A DNA stretch of 64,000 nucleotides from Isosphaeraceae bacterium EP7 (GTDB lineage Bacteria; Planctomycetota; Planctomycetia; Isosphaerales; Isosphaeraceae), in contig CP151667.1 of NCBI GenBank assembly GCA_038400315.1, forward strand, positions 3,731,174 through 3,795,173, in the 5' to 3' direction. The notes beneath the pieces are model-generated. The model was not told where the DNA came from and did no database searches. It saw only the letters and a program-made list of their open reading frames with translations. Positions 44,893 through 54,600 of this stretch are shown here, one piece after another; the first letter of the stretch is position 1, and the number at the start of each line of letters is the position of its first letter. Made by a program: the position numbers and the translations under genes.

Positions 44893-45906
44893 TCACCAGT
44901 AGACCCACTCGTAGGGGGGCTCCAGCAGCTCGATTTCCTTCTCGTTCAGGTTGATCTCGTCACCCCGGCGGCGGAAGTCGATCCGCAGGGTCTTGTACTT
45001 CACGACCGGCTTTCCTCCCTCGGAGGTCGGCGGGGTGGTGAAGCTGTAGTCGGTCAGGCCCCGGACGTAGATGCTGAAGACGTCGGCCTTGGCGTCGAAC
45101 TTGTCCCAGACCGCCACGCCGAAGACCGCCTTGTCCAGGCCCGGCTGGTCGCTGGGGGGGATCATCCCCATCACGTCCACGGCGCCCAGCAGCGGGGTCG
45201 ACGGGTCTTCCCGGTTCTGGATCTGCTTGACGGCCTCGGGCATCACCGTGTCGGGATATTTCTTGCCAGTGCCGTTGGCGGCCAGGGTGAACTCGGGGAT
45301 GAATGCACGCGGCTTTCCGGTCCGGTTGACCACCTGATAGTACAGGTAGAGAACCTCCTTGCGCCCCTTGCCCGGAACCTCGACGGTCTGGATCCGCAGC
45401 GGCTTGAAGGCGAAGTCGAGGACCCAGACACCCTCGCGCAGCTTGCCTCGGACCTTGGCGGCGCCGCCGGCGTCATCGGCCAGGTTCTCGCCGTTCTGGA
45501 ACTCACCGCTGACCCTGGCCAGCGTGAGCGTTCCCGCCCCTTGGTCGTCGACGTCCTTGCCGGTGATGACCGCGGTGGCCTTGCTGGTCTCGCCGGTGAC
45601 GGTCTTGCCGACGGTGAAATCGGCCGTCTGTTCGGTGTATCCGAGCTGGGTCGCGCGGTCGCTGGGCAGCGTCCGGGTGTCGATCCACTGCTCGTTGAAC
45701 ACCTCGCGTTTGCGATCCAGGGGGTCCTGGAACCCCTTGGCGGTGCGGCGGATGGGCTTGGTGGGGAGCGTGTTGGCCAGCATCACCGGGGCCAGCGGCT
45801 CGGGGCCGGGTAGCGACTCGGCATCCTGTTGCGCCTGGGCCGTCGCGCAGGACAGGATCCCGGCGGTCACGACCGAAAGCATCACCCGGGTCGTTCGGAT
45901 GGGCAC
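44893..45906 (-). CDS. Secreted protein of unknown function with phage-structural-like repeat motif
   Basis: A 337-residue protein read from GTG 45906, with AGGGAG eight bases upstream; ATG 45885 is an alternative. A signal peptide (about 1-25, ending ATAQAQ) is followed by a Pro-rich linker. At about 95-155 lies TVGKTVTGETSKATAVITG and, after a short turn, GEFQNGENLADDAGGAAKV. The pattern F-x-x-G-E/K-x-V-T-G-x-T-S repeated once is one I know from tail and structural proteins of phages. The C-terminal two-thirds is beta-rich (ILYLYYQVVNRTGKPRAF-like strand, then VFGVAVWDKFDAKADVFSIY) and ends LLEPPYEWVYW. No enzyme motif. It probably acts in the periplasm or on the surface. It converges with mnmE. 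Confidence 0.75.
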   Translation of the reverse strand: MPIRTTRVMLSVVTAGILSCATAQAQQDAESLPGPEPLAPVMLANTLPTKPIRRTAKGFQDPLDRKREVFNEQWIDTRTLPSDRATQLGYTEQTADFTVGKTVTGETSKATAVITGKDVDDQGAGTLTLARVSGEFQNGENLADDAGGAAKVRGKLREGVWVLDFAFKPLRIQTVEVPGKGRKEVLYLYYQVVNRTGKPRAFIPEFTLAANGTGKKYPDTVMPEAVKQIQNREDPSTPLLGAVDVMGMIPPSDQPGLDKAVFGVAVWDKFDAKADVFSIYVRGLTDYSFTTPPTSEGGKPVVKYKTLRIDFRRRGDEINLNEKEIELLEPPYEWVYW

Positions 45907-46248
45907 GGCGGATCTCCCTGCGTCGTTGGGACCATCGGACGGGGCGGCTGACCGGTCGGTCGTTTCGGGCGAAACGCGGAAGGCGTGCGTGGCGGCCCGG
46001 ACAGTGTCAACTCGATACATACAACCGAAGTCGAACGCCGTCAAGTGGATGTATGACCCGCCGCCGGGCAGGGTAAGGTTTGCGCGTTCATCCCAGATTC
46101 CCTAGACATCCATTGTCCGACATCCGGGGAGAACTCGCAATCCCGCCTTGGCCCCGAATCCAAAGGCTCGGCCCGGGACCATCCTCCGACCGATATGCTT
46201 CAGCTGAGGCTGATTGCGGACGCCGTTCGATTCAAGGAGGGATGCGTC
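45907..46248. other. Divergent intergenic region with a strong RBS
   Basis: About 340 bases between the secreted protein (minus) and the Nudix gene (plus). No gene seen. AAGGAGG at 46234-46240, eight bases before ATG 46249, is a near-perfect ribosome binding site and decides the Nudix start over the upstream ATG 46195. Confidence 0.5.
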
Positions 46249-46851
46249 ATGGGGCTGGATGAACGAGTCTTGATCGTGCCCGGGGCGGAGCTGGACCGAC
46301 TGGGGAGATTCCAGGGGTTCTCCGCCGACGTCGACCGCTATCTCGGGGCCCTGCTGGCCCCGGGCCTGGCCGAATTCCGGGCGCGCCGAGAGGTCGAGGA
46401 CGACCCCGGGTTCAAGCAGATCATCCCTTATGTGGTCTTTCGCGCGGGCGACCTGGTCTTCGCCTACACCCGAGGAGGCTCCGGGGGCGAGGCCCGGCTG
46501 CGCAAGCTCCGCTCGTTGGGCGTCGGCGGCCACGTCGCCGAGGAGGACGCCGACGGCCGGGGGACCCTGGAAGCCTACGAGATCGCCCTGAGGCGCGAGC
46601 TGGACGAGGAGGTGAAGGTCGACAGCCCCGGTCGGTTGAGCCGGATCGGCCTGATCAACGACGACTCCACGCCGGTCGGCCGCGTTCACCTGGGCGTCGT
46701 CCACCTCTACGAGCTCGACCGCCCCGAAGTCATCCCGCTCGAGGACTCGCTGGCCGACCCCGTGTTCCTTCCCGTGGTCGATCTGCCCGCGTTGTCGGCT
46801 GAATTCGAGACCTGGTCGCAGGTCTGTATCGAGGCGTTTCTTCGGGGATAA
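46249..46851 (+). CDS. Nudix-fold hydrolase-like protein
   Basis: A 200-residue protein. The N-terminus is ERVLIVPGAELDRLGRFQGF. The central part contains a Nudix-type box: GGHVAEEDADGRGTLEAYE then ALRRELDEEVKV, matching the RExxEE core with a longer spacer than the classical GX5EX7REUXEEXGU. Preceding strands (IIPYVVFRAGDLVFAYTR) and following strands (RIGLINDDSTPVGRVHLGVV) fit the Nudix fold. Family members cleave nucleoside diphosphates linked to another moiety; here substrate and even activity are open. The atypical spacing may alter metal binding. An excellent Shine-Dalgarno decides ATG 46249. The following intergenic region has an inverted repeat before the PEP-CTERM gene. Confidence 0.8.
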   Translation: MGLDERVLIVPGAELDRLGRFQGFSADVDRYLGALLAPGLAEFRARREVEDDPGFKQIIPYVVFRAGDLVFAYTRGGSGGEARLRKLRSLGVGGHVAEEDADGRGTLEAYEIALRRELDEEVKVDSPGRLSRIGLINDDSTPVGRVHLGVVHLYELDRPEVIPLEDSLADPVFLPVVDLPALSAEFETWSQVCIEAFLRG

Positions 46852-46909
46852 ACGGCGAATTTAAGCGGGGCGGATTGATTTTCTCAACAAACGGCTATTC
46901 AGGCATGTT

Positions 46910-46942
46910 TATCGGCTATCATCGTCCCGCGATAAGCCGATA
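46910..46942. promoter_or_regulatory. Inverted repeat upstream of the PEP-CTERM gene
   Basis: TATCGGCT (46910-46917) and AGCCGATA (46935-46942) form a perfect eight-base stem that can extend by TATC/GATA with one bulged A. It sits about 60 bases before ATG 47003 in an A/T-rich stretch. It could be an operator, a leader hairpin or the terminator of the upstream Nudix gene; there is no T-run. Confidence 0.4.
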
Positions 46943-47002
46943 TGCCCCGACGTCGGGGCCCACGCCAGCGATCCACCGAGATCGGACCCGGCGGGGCAAC
47001 TC

Positions 47003-47617
47003 ATGGCACGATCGAAGGCCGAGGTAATCGAGATGTCACATCGCCGTCTATGTCTTCTGCTGGTCGCGGTCGCCGGACTTCTGGTGGCGGGGCAGGCGCC
47101 GGTTCAGGCCGAGATTATCGTCAAAATCGTCAAGGTCAAGGATGTCCCCGATCCCAGCCTGATTTATAGCATCGAGCTCGCCCTGCCCTCGGGCTCCGAG
47201 ATCGCCAAGGGAGACTTCATCACCCTGGGGATCATCCCCGGGCTGGTTATCGGCACCAACAACCAGCCGTCGAACTGGGCGGCGACGTACCCGACCTCCG
47301 AGGAGGTGACCTGGAGCTACATCGGGCGGGACCCGCTCTTCGTGGAGACCGGCCAGGACGAGCTGGCCCTGGGGATGTTCACCATCCAGTCGGAGTCCGA
47401 CTTCGTCCCCCGGTTCCTGGACTACTCGGGCCAGACAACCTCGCCTCTCGACGGGTCGAAGCAGCCGTTTAGCGGCAGGATCGCGGTGACCAACGAGTCG
47501 TCGGTCCCCTTCGCCGTGCCCGAGCCTTCGACGGTCGTGATGTCGGCCCTGGGCCTGGCCGCGGTGCTGGCCACCTCGCGCAAGCGGGTTGCCCGAGCGG
47601 CTGCCTTCGGCCGATGA
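47003..47617 (+). CDS. PEP-CTERM sorting-domain protein
   Basis: A 204-residue exported protein. Signal peptide: RRLCLLLVAVAGLLVAG (about 14-30), probably cleaved after VQA. The mature part is beta-rich with no recognised domain. The C-terminus has the full sorting signal: VPEPST (about 172-177), a hydrophobic helix VVMSALGLAAVLAT and a basic tail SRKRVAR. Such proteins are processed by an exosortase and placed in the extracellular matrix or surface; no exosortase gene is in this window. ATG 47003 or 47033 (MSHRRLC) are both possible and both keep the signal peptide. The stop directly abuts the stop of the converging kinase gene (47617/47618). Confidence 0.87.
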   Translation: MARSKAEVIEMSHRRLCLLLVAVAGLLVAGQAPVQAEIIVKIVKVKDVPDPSLIYSIELALPSGSEIAKGDFITLGIIPGLVIGTNNQPSNWAATYPTSEEVTWSYIGRDPLFVETGQDELALGMFTIQSESDFVPRFLDYSGQTTSPLDGSKQPFSGRIAVTNESSVPFAVPEPSTVVMSALGLAAVLATSRKRVARAAAFGR

Positions 47618-50600
47618 TCAGGGGGCCTTGGGTCCGGTCGGGGGGCCCGCGCCCAGCAGGGCATCCAGCGCGGGGCCGGCGGCACTCCTCAGGGGGGCGA
47701 AGTCGGCGCCGGATCTGAGCCGGTCGCCCAGCGATCGGTCTGCCTGGAGGGCGCCTCGCAGCAGGACGATCGCCCGGCCGGCGTAGTCGTGGGCGTAGGC
47801 CTTGCGGCGCTCATCGGGCAGGGTGGTGTCGGCCTCGGCCGAGGCGATGCAGCGGGACAGCAGCCGGGCGGCCTCGAACTCGGCGGCGGGCTTATCGGCC
47901 GCGACCTCGGGGATCTCGGCGGCCAGGTCCGAGGCCGGGGCGTGCTCGCCCAGGGCCAGCAGGGTCTCGGCCAGCTTGGTGTCGTGGTCGACCAGGCCGA
48001 GCCGGTACATGTCCGCGTTGGGGTTCGATTTCAGGGCCTCTCGCTGCTGGCCGGCGGCCCGCTCCAGCAGCGGCCTGGCCTCGGCCGGGCGGTTGCCGGC
48101 GACCTGCACCGCGGCGAGGTTGCCCAGGACGTAGCCCAGATAGCTTCGGTCGTCGGCGGTCCCCCCCTTGCCGGCGATGATCGCGTCGAACAGCTCGACC
48201 GACCGGCCGAACTCGGCCCCGGCGCCGGCCAGGTCGCCGCGCGAGAGCTTCAGCTCGCCCAGATTGTTGCAGGCCAGGGCCTGCATCTGCCGGGTCCTGG
48301 GGTCGGATCCGTGGTCGGCCACCAGCCGGTCGTTGACCTCCATGATCCGGGCGTAGGTGGCGTCGGCGTCGGCCAGGCGCAGGGCGGCCAGGTTGCTCAG
48401 TGCGCCGGAGAGGGCCAGGCGATCGTCGAGGTTCTCGGGGTGCTCGGCGGCCAGCGTTTCCAGGGCCCGCACCGCCCGCCGGCCCGCGTCCTCGGCCTCC
48501 TTGAGCTTGCCCAGGGGCTTGAACAAGCCCGAGAGGTTAACCAGGCACTTGGCCTCGCCTCGCTGGTATTCGGGGATGCCCGGCTCGTCGCGGGCCAGGG
48601 CTTCGTTGATGCGGAGGGCTTCCTGGTAGTGGCGTTCGGCTTCTTCGGGGTTGCCCAGGGTGTCCTGCAACTCGCCAAGATTCATCAGGGCGTCGGCCTT
48701 GCCCTGGCGGTAGGCGGGCACGGTCGGCTGGTCGCGTATCAGGGCATCGTGGGTCGCGATGGCCTCGTTGTAGGTCGCGCCGGCGGCCTTGAATTTTCGG
48801 TCGGCCCGGAGCGCCGCGCCGAGGCTGATCTGGAGCCGGCCCAGGTCGTGGCGGTAGAGCATCGTCCGGGGCTGGGCGGCGGTCAGGTCGCGGAAGATCT
48901 GGGCGGCCGGGGCATACCGGGCGACGGCCTCGCCGGGCCGGCCGGACTTCTGGAGCAGGTTAGCCAGGTTGATTTGGCTCCTGGCCAGGTCGCGGCGATA
49001 TTCGGGCCTGAGCGGGAAGTCTTTGGTGAGCGCCTCGTTGACGGCGACGGCCCGAGCGAGCACGGGCTCGGCGTCGCCCAGCCGGCCCGAATCGCTGAGC
49101 AGGAGGCCGAAGGCGGTCTCGGCATTGGCCAGGCTCTCGCGGTAGGCGGGCAGGGTGGGGAACTCGTCGGCCAGGGATCGCTGGATGGCCAGGGCCCGGT
49201 CGTAGGCGGCCTTCATCGCGTCAAACCGGCCTAGCTCGCGGAAGAGGAGCCCCTGCCGGTCGAGTGTCGAGGCCAGGTCCTGGCGGGCCTTCGCGGGTGC
49301 GCCGGGGGCGTTGGCCAGGGCCTCGAAGCCGGCGACCGCCGATTCGAACAGCCGATCGGCGTCGGCGGCCCTGGCATGGACGCGCAGGAGATCGGCCAGT
49401 TCCTTGCGGGCGACGGCCAGCTCGCGGACGTAAGCGGGGTTGGCGGGATCCGATTCAAGGAGGGCCAGGTCCGTCGCGATGGCGTCGCGTTCGAGCGCCT
49501 CGGCCTCGGTGGCGTGCCCGCCGGCGGCCAGCACGCCGCCCAGGCGAGCCAGGCCGACGGCCCGATGGTGGCGGTGCTCGGGCGTGTCCGGCTGGTCGTC
49601 GGCCAGGCGGCCGAGGATGTCGACGCCCCGGCGGTAGGCTCGCTCGGCCTCGGGGTTCCTGCCGAGCTTGCGGAGGATGTCGCCCATCCTCAGCGAGGCC
49701 CGGCCGCGCTCCTGGACGGCGGTGGGGTCCGACGCCTGCTGGTCGGCGAAGCGTTCATAGTAGGCCAGCGCCCGCTCCAGGAAGGTGCGTTGGACGTCGT
49801 CGAGGTGGTCTTCCAGCCACCCCTCGGCGACGTCGGTGTACATGTCGTCGACGGCCCGGCGCGCGACCTGGCGCTGCTCGCGGGCCTGGTCGCGTTCGCG
49901 CCTGACGAGCACGGTCCCCACCGCCAGCGAGGCACCGGCGACGACCAGGGCCGCGGTGGCGCAGGACACGGCCGTCCGATGCCGCCTGGCCCAGCGGCCG
50001 GCCCGCACCGAGAAGGGCTCGCGATAGACGCTCACGGGCTCATCGGCAAGGTACTTGCGGATCTCGAGGGCCAGGTCGGCGGCCGAGGCGTAGCGGGCGC
50101 CGGGGGCCTTGGCCATCGCCTTCAGGCAGATCGCCTCGAGCGCCCGCGGGACCGATGGGCTGAGCTGCCGCGGCGGGACGGGGGGCTCGTCGATGACCCT
50201 GCGCAGCAGTTCGCGGGTGTCGTCGCCGTGGAACGGCGCCTGGCCGGTGAGGATCTCGTAGAGCACGGCGCCCAGGCCGTAGACGTCGGTGCCGCGGCCG
50301 ATCTGGGAGACGTCCCCCTCGGCCTGCTCGGGGGCCATGAAGGCGGGGGTGCCCATCACCTGGCCCGTGGCGGTCGCCTGGAGCGTCGGCTCCTCGGCCG
50401 GGTCGACCGGCCCAAGCTCGTCACACGGCTCGTGGATGACCTCGGGGTCGGGGGCGTCAACATGCTTGGCCAGGCCCCAGTCCAGGACCATGACCTCGCC
50501 AAAGTCGCCCAGCGCGACGTTCTGCCCCTTCAGGTCGCGGTGGATGATCCCGCGCGAGTGGGCATAGGCCAGGGCCTGGCAGACCGCCTCGAAGGCGTTG

Positions 50601-51262
50601 ACCAGCGTGGCCAGCTCGAGCGGCGACGCCTCGCCGGCGACGAGCCGCTCGTGATAGGCGCGGGCCGCGTCGCCCAGGGTCCGGCCGCGGACGAATCGCA
50701 TCGTGTAGTAGGGGAGGTTGTCGGGGCCCTTCCGCGCGAGCTCATAGATCGGCACGATGCCGGGGTGCTCGAGCTGGCCGGTGATGCGGGCCTCGGCCAG
50801 GAACCGGGCCCAGACGCCGGAGCTTCCCGACCGCTCGGGGCGGATTTCCTTGAGTGCCACCTCGCGGCCGAGGTCGACGTCGCGCGCCAGCCAGACCTGG
50901 CCGATCCCCCCCCGGGCGTGGAGGTGGGTCATGGTGTATCGGCCGCGCGTCTCATGCTCGCCTTGGCTCAACGAGGAGACGATCCTGTGCCCGGGCACTT
51001 CGGCGACCGTGGCGTTGGATGAGCCCCCCTCCGTCGGGGCCTCGGCGTCCAGATCGAGCGTGATGTCGTCGGACTTCAGGGCCTTCACGGGCGGCGGGTC
51101 GGCAGCGTCCGCGAGCTTGGATCGATGCTCGGTGGCATCGCCGGAGCGGGCCTCCCTCCAGATGGTCGAGGCCTGCGCGTCGGGCGCGGACGCCTGGCCG
51201 AGTTCGTCCTCGGTGGACGGGTTTCCGGGCGTCGACCTGTGGTCGGCCCTGGGATCGAGCAT
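47618..51262 (-). CDS. Ser/Thr protein kinase with TM helix and TPR repeats
   Basis: A 1214-residue kinase. An acidic, low-complexity N-terminal 100 residues precede the kinase domain (about 108-410): glycine loop HARGGIGQVW, ATP Lys138 in EVALKEIRP, catalytic loop IIHRDLKGQN (His241-Asp243), and Mg motif VLDWGLAKH (Asp261-Trp-Gly instead of DFG, the form common in this planctomycete kinase group). GTPAFMAPEQAEG gives the activation-segment end. A TM helix (about 445-468, TAALVVAGASLAVG) is followed by some 700 residues of TPR-like helices outside or inside the membrane. ATG 51262 is preferred; a longer in-frame ATG at 51835 would add Arg/Gly-rich shadow sequence. The substrate is unknown; divergence from the cytochrome c gene is only positional. 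Confidence 0.92.
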   Translation of the reverse strand: MLDPRADHRSTPGNPSTEDELGQASAPDAQASTIWREARSGDATEHRSKLADAADPPPVKALKSDDITLDLDAEAPTEGGSSNATVAEVPGHRIVSSLSQGEHETRGRYTMTHLHARGGIGQVWLARDVDLGREVALKEIRPERSGSSGVWARFLAEARITGQLEHPGIVPIYELARKGPDNLPYYTMRFVRGRTLGDAARAYHERLVAGEASPLELATLVNAFEAVCQALAYAHSRGIIHRDLKGQNVALGDFGEVMVLDWGLAKHVDAPDPEVIHEPCDELGPVDPAEEPTLQATATGQVMGTPAFMAPEQAEGDVSQIGRGTDVYGLGAVLYEILTGQAPFHGDDTRELLRRVIDEPPVPPRQLSPSVPRALEAICLKAMAKAPGARYASAADLALEIRKYLADEPVSVYREPFSVRAGRWARRHRTAVSCATAALVVAGASLAVGTVLVRRERDQAREQRQVARRAVDDMYTDVAEGWLEDHLDDVQRTFLERALAYYERFADQQASDPTAVQERGRASLRMGDILRKLGRNPEAERAYRRGVDILGRLADDQPDTPEHRHHRAVGLARLGGVLAAGGHATEAEALERDAIATDLALLESDPANPAYVRELAVARKELADLLRVHARAADADRLFESAVAGFEALANAPGAPAKARQDLASTLDRQGLLFRELGRFDAMKAAYDRALAIQRSLADEFPTLPAYRESLANAETAFGLLLSDSGRLGDAEPVLARAVAVNEALTKDFPLRPEYRRDLARSQINLANLLQKSGRPGEAVARYAPAAQIFRDLTAAQPRTMLYRHDLGRLQISLGAALRADRKFKAAGATYNEAIATHDALIRDQPTVPAYRQGKADALMNLGELQDTLGNPEEAERHYQEALRINEALARDEPGIPEYQRGEAKCLVNLSGLFKPLGKLKEAEDAGRRAVRALETLAAEHPENLDDRLALSGALSNLAALRLADADATYARIMEVNDRLVADHGSDPRTRQMQALACNNLGELKLSRGDLAGAGAEFGRSVELFDAIIAGKGGTADDRSYLGYVLGNLAAVQVAGNRPAEARPLLERAAGQQREALKSNPNADMYRLGLVDHDTKLAETLLALGEHAPASDLAAEIPEVAADKPAAEFEAARLLSRCIASAEADTTLPDERRKAYAHDYAGRAIVLLRGALQADRSLGDRLRSGADFAPLRSAAGPALDALLGAGPPTGPKAP

Positions 51263-51641
51263 GAACGCGACTCCCCCGGCCTTGGCCGGCCCCTTCCCGC
51301 CGCGAGGCGACGCCCCGCCCAAGGGAGACAGGCTAACCGCGACGGAGCCATCGACGCCAGTGAATCCGGGCGTGTCGTGGGGTTTCTCACCCCCTCGGCG
51401 CCGGGCCGCACGGGCCTGGACATGGGGGCGGCGGGCTGGTCGAATGGCAGTTGGTCGATCGAGCCGGAGTGGGGCCCCGCCTCCCCGCCCGGCCCGCCCG
51501 ACGGAAGCCGGGCCGTGCGACCCGGACGCCCGCAGCCCCTGCCGGGGCCCAAGCGGGCCCGTCTCGCCGTGCCGCCCCATTTGCCCGATCTTCTCTCTCC
51601 CCGCCCAAATGACGACCGAAACTGAACGCGAAGGGTGACCG
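51263..51641. other. Divergent intergenic region
   Basis: About 379 bases between the kinase start and the cytochrome c protein start. No RNA, repeat or clear promoter is recognised. Reading frames on either strand here are low-complexity Arg/Gly/Pro and are not convincing. Confidence 0.4.
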
Positions 51642-54600
51642 ATGCGATCGAAGCGAATCGCCGCCGTGCTGATGGCCGCGGCAGGCCTCATTGTCGGGGC
51701 CGCCGCCCGTGGGGCCGACGACAACGCCCCAGTCACCACACCGCGCTGGATCTGGGCCCCAGGGGCCCCCAAGGAGAAGCAGTCGGTTGTCCTCCGCAAG
51801 GAGTTCAAGGTCGCTTCCAAGGTGAAGTCGGCCAAGCTTTATCTGGCCTGCGACGACTCGGCCAATGTCCACCTCGACGGCAAGTCCATCTTCAACGCCG
51901 TGGGCACGCACCTGGCGTTCTCGAAGGACCTGACGGCCGCCTTCGCCGGCAAAGAGCCCGGCGCCCACATCCTGGGCGTCCGCGCCCGCAATGACGCCGG
52001 CCCGGCGGCCTTCCTTGCCCGGCTCGTGATCGACCTCGAAGACGGCGGCACCCAGGTCGTCGTGACCGACGCGAGCTGGGACGCCCTGGAGCGTCGCGGC
52101 GGCGGGATCCCCGACTTCGACCCCGCCGACAAGGCCTGGGTCAAGGCCGCCGAGATCGGCAAGCTGGGCGACGCCCCCTATGTCGCCATCACCGAGGAGT
52201 CGCTGGCAAAAGCCGCCCCGGCGCGCGAGGCGACAGCGACCGACCCCTCGAAGCTGAAGGTGGCCAAAGACTTCAAGGTCGAGCTGCTTTACTCGGTTCC
52301 CAAGGACGAGCAGGGCTCCTGGGTCTGCATGACCCTGGACCCCAAGGGACGCATGATCGCCTCGGACCAGTACGGCAAGCTCTACCGCGTCACCTTGCCG
52401 GCGCTCGACGGCAAGCCCGAGGACATCAAGGTCGAGCCCATCCCCGTCGAGATCGGCGAGGCCCAGGGGCTGCTCTGGGCGTTCGACAGCCTCTACGTCG
52501 TGGTCAACTCGGGGGGCAAGTTCCCCACCGGGCTCTACCGCGTGCGCGACACCAACGGCGACGACGTGCTGGACAACGTCCAGAGGCTGCGCGAGCTGCC
52601 CGGCGGCGCCGGCGAGCACGGCCCGCACGCGATCATGCTGACGCCCGACGGCAAGTCGCTCGTCATGGTCGTGGGCAACCAGACCGCACCCGTCGAGGTG
52701 AATGAGTCGCTCGTCCCCCGCGCCTGGAGCGAGGACATCCTGCTGCCGCGCATGCCCGACGGCAACGGCTTCATGGCCGGCGTGCTGGCCCCCGGCGGCT
52801 GCGTCTACAAGATCAACCCCGACGGGACCAACTGGGAGCTCGTCTCGATGGGCTTCCGCAACCAGTACGACGCCGCCTTCAACCGCGACGGGGAGCTGTT
52901 CACGTACGACTCCGACATGGAGTGGGACATCAACACCCCCTGGTACCGCCCGACGCGCGTCTGCCACGTCGTCAGCGGCTCGGAATTCGGCTGGCGTAAC
53001 GGCGCGGGCGTCTGGCCCCCCTACTACGCCGACAGCCTGCCCGGTGCCGTCAACGTCGGCCCCGGCTCGCCCACCGGCGTCACCTTCGGCTACGGCGCCA
53101 AGTTCCCGGCCAAGTACCAGGACGCCCTGTTCATCTGCGACTGGAGCTACGGCAAGCTCTACGCCACCCACCTGAAGTCGACCGGCTCGACCTACACCGG
53201 TGAGCTGGAAGAGTTCGTCACGGGCGTCCCCCTGCCGCTGACCGACATCATCGTCAACCCGGCCGACGGCGCCTTGTACTACACCATCGGCGGCCGGCGG
53301 ACCAAGTCGGGCCTGTATCGGGTGACCTACACCGGCAGCGAGTCGACGGCCCCCTCGACGGGCAACCCCGAGGGTGCCGCCGAGCGTAAGGTCCGGCGCG
53401 ACCTGGAAGCCTTCCACGGCCACGTCGACCCCAAGGCGGTCGACGCCGCCTGGCCCCACCTGGGCAGCCCCGACCGGTTCCTTCGATGGGCCGCTCGCGT
53501 CGCCATCGAGACCCAGCCCGCAGCCACCTGGCAGGACCGGGCGCTCGCCGAGAAGTCGAGCCCGACGGCCTCGATCGAAGTCCTGATCGCCCTGGCCCGC
53601 CTGGGCGACAAGTCGCTCCAGCCGAAGCTGCTGGAGGCCCTCGACCGGATCGAGTGGAACGGCCTGACCGAGTTCCAGCAGGTCGCCCTGCTGCGTGCCT
53701 ACAGCCTGGCCTTCACCCGGATGGGCCGGCCCGCCGACCAGGCGACGATCGACCGGCTGGTCAAGCGGTTCGACCCGCACTTCCCCGGCAAGGCGCGTCA
53801 GATCAACTCCGAGCTCTGCAAGCTGCTCGTCTATCTCGAAGCCCCCTCGATCAACGCCAAGGCGACGAAGCTACTCGACGACGCGCCGACGCAGGAGGAG
53901 CAGCTCGACTACGCCACGTCGCTGCGCACCTTGAAGAAGAACTGGACGCTCGACGAGCGCAAGGCGTTCTTCAACTGGCTGTTGAAGGCGGCCAACTATC
54001 GCGGCGGTGCCAGCTTCGGCGGCTTCCTGCGGATCATCCGCGAGGACGCGATCGCCACGCTGAGCGAGTCGGAGAAGGCCAGCCTGAAGGAGACCCTCGA
54101 GGCCAAGCCCGTGCTGAAGGAGCCCGCGCCGGCCCTGGCCTCGCGCCCCCTGGTCAAGGAGTGGACCGTCGACGAGCTGGTGCCGCTGGTCGAATCCAAG
54201 CTGAAGGACCGCGACTTCGACCGCGGCCGTTCGCTGTTCGGCGGCGCGTCGTGCTTCGCCTGCCATCGGTTCGACAACGAGGGGGGGGCCGTCGGCCCCG
54301 ACCTGACCGTGGTCTCGGGCCGGTTCGGCGTGCGCGACCTGCTGGAGTCGGTCCTGCTGCCCAGCAAGGTCGTCAGCGACCAGTACCAGGCGGTGGTCGT
54401 CGAGACCCTCGACGGCCGGACCGTCACCGGCCGGATCGTCAACCTGAATGACGACTCGATGAGCATCAACACCAACATGCTCGACCCCAACGGGCAGGTG
54501 AGCGTCGACCGCAAGTTGATCGAGACGGTCACGCCGTCGCCGACGTCGATGATGCCGCAGGGGCTGCTGAACACCCTGAAGGAAGAGGAGATCCTCGACC

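Noticed and set aside
45990-46060. CATACA/TGTATG inverted repeat as an operator
   Set aside because: Only six bases, and such short matches are expected by chance in this stretch.
51387-53780. Long minus-strand frame opposite the cytochrome c protein
   Set aside because: Antisense shadow; the plus strand has a signal peptide, propeller motifs and CxxCH.
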